Source of the DNA: Alphaproteobacteria bacterium
GTDB lineage: Bacteria; Pseudomonadota; Alphaproteobacteria; Rhizobiales; Xanthobacteraceae
Direction: 5' to 3'
Length of the DNA: 6,421 bases
Assembly (NCBI GenBank): GCA_005883115.1
Contig: VAZQ01000395.1
Location: 1 to 6,421, forward strand
Shown: positions 6,135 to 6,421 of the stretch, piece by piece
How positions within the stretch are numbered: the first letter of the stretch is position 1
Layout: each line of letters opens with the position of its first letter
Translations under genes and position numbers: made by a program
The notes under the pieces: model-generated
What the model was told of the DNA's origin: nothing
What the model saw: only the letters and a program-made list of their open reading frames with translations
Databases searched by the model: none

Positions 6135-6421
6135 ATGGTCAAGATCAGCGTGCTCTATCCTCACAAGGGCGGCTCTGCCTTCAACATGAACTATTATCTT
6201 AATAACCACATTCCCATGGTGCGCCAAAAGCTCGGTGCGGCTTGCAAGGGGATAGCAGTCGAGCAAGGCATCGCTGGTGGCGCCCCAGAATCCCAGCCAA
6301 CATATGCCGCGATGGGACACCTGCTGTTTGACTCAATGGAGTCGTTCCAGGCGGCATTCGTGCCGCATGCAGCGACGATCATGGCTGATATTCCTAACTA
6401 TTCAGCCGTCCAGCCGATCGT
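6135..6421 (+). CDS. EthD-family protein (partial, runs off the right edge)
   Basis: Ninety-five codons are visible and the frame is open to the window end. Members are about 100-105 residues long, so only a few residues are missing. The sequence MVKISVLYPHKGGSAFNMNY leads into YLNNHIPMVRQKLG (21-34) and ends with the PNYSAVQPI segment (87-95) typical of EthD-type dimeric alpha+beta barrel proteins. The family is named for EthD of the ethyl tert-butyl ether degradation cluster. Most bacterial members, this one included, have no proven reaction. Two tandem ATGs occur at 6132 and 6135. The second is chosen because GGAGG (6125-6129) lies five bases before it. No signal peptide is seen, so it should be cytoplasmic. 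It diverges from the SnoaL-like gene across 267 bp, in which I see no clear promoter. Confidence 0.9.
   Translation, partial: MVKISVLYPHKGGSAFNMNYYLNNHIPMVRQKLGAACKGIAVEQGIAGGAPESQPTYAAMGHLLFDSMESFQAAFVPHAATIMADIPNYSAVQPI

Noticed and set aside
6042..6320. A 92-codon minus-strand frame opposite the EthD-family gene
   Set aside because: It is antisense to a recognisable family member that has a strong ribosome-binding site, so it is a shadow.

Overview
The window is a chromosomal stretch with normal coding density and no mobile elements, tRNAs, rRNAs, CRISPR arrays or phage genes. The protein families and the fairly GC-rich composition suggest an alphaproteobacterium, probably Hyphomicrobiales close to Bradyrhizobium. 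This placement rests on family resemblance recalled from memory, not on a search. The centrepiece is a complete glycine cleavage operon, gcvT-gcvH-gcvP, on the minus strand, reading right to left. It is preceded by a clear tandem glycine riboswitch.

Layout, left to right. Positions 1-42 hold the first 14 codons of a minus-strand gene that runs off the left edge. Positions 43-238 are a divergent intergenic region with a plausible promoter and a short direct repeat. Positions 239-511 (+) encode a 90-residue protein of unknown function. It converges on gcvP with only 19 bp between the two stop codons, and I see no convincing terminator there. Then come gcvP (531-3434, -), gcvH (3485-3847, -) and gcvT (3867-5024, -). 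The gcv leader occupies about 5025-5283. It holds two glycine aptamers (5203-5283 and 5130-5197), a downstream hairpin (5091-5133) and a second hairpin (5026-5054) that would bury the gcvT ribosome-binding site. Positions 5284-5414 should hold the gcv promoter, although no sigma-70 match stands out. Positions 5415-5867 (-) encode an exported SnoaL-like/NTF2-fold protein. Positions 5868-6134 are a 267-bp divergent intergenic region. From 6135 (+) an EthD-family protein runs off the right edge, probably only about ten codons short of complete.

The three gcv products work as one system. P protein decarboxylates glycine, H protein carries the aminomethyl group on its lipoyl lysine, and T protein releases ammonia and passes the one-carbon unit to tetrahydrofolate. 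The fourth component, L protein (dihydrolipoamide dehydrogenase), is not in this window and must be supplied from elsewhere. The riboswitch is expected to link expression of the operon to intracellular glycine.

I found no evidence of an undescribed system. The items most worth a second look are the expression platform of the riboswitch, above all the hairpin over the gcvT start, and the two small uncharacterised genes at the left end.
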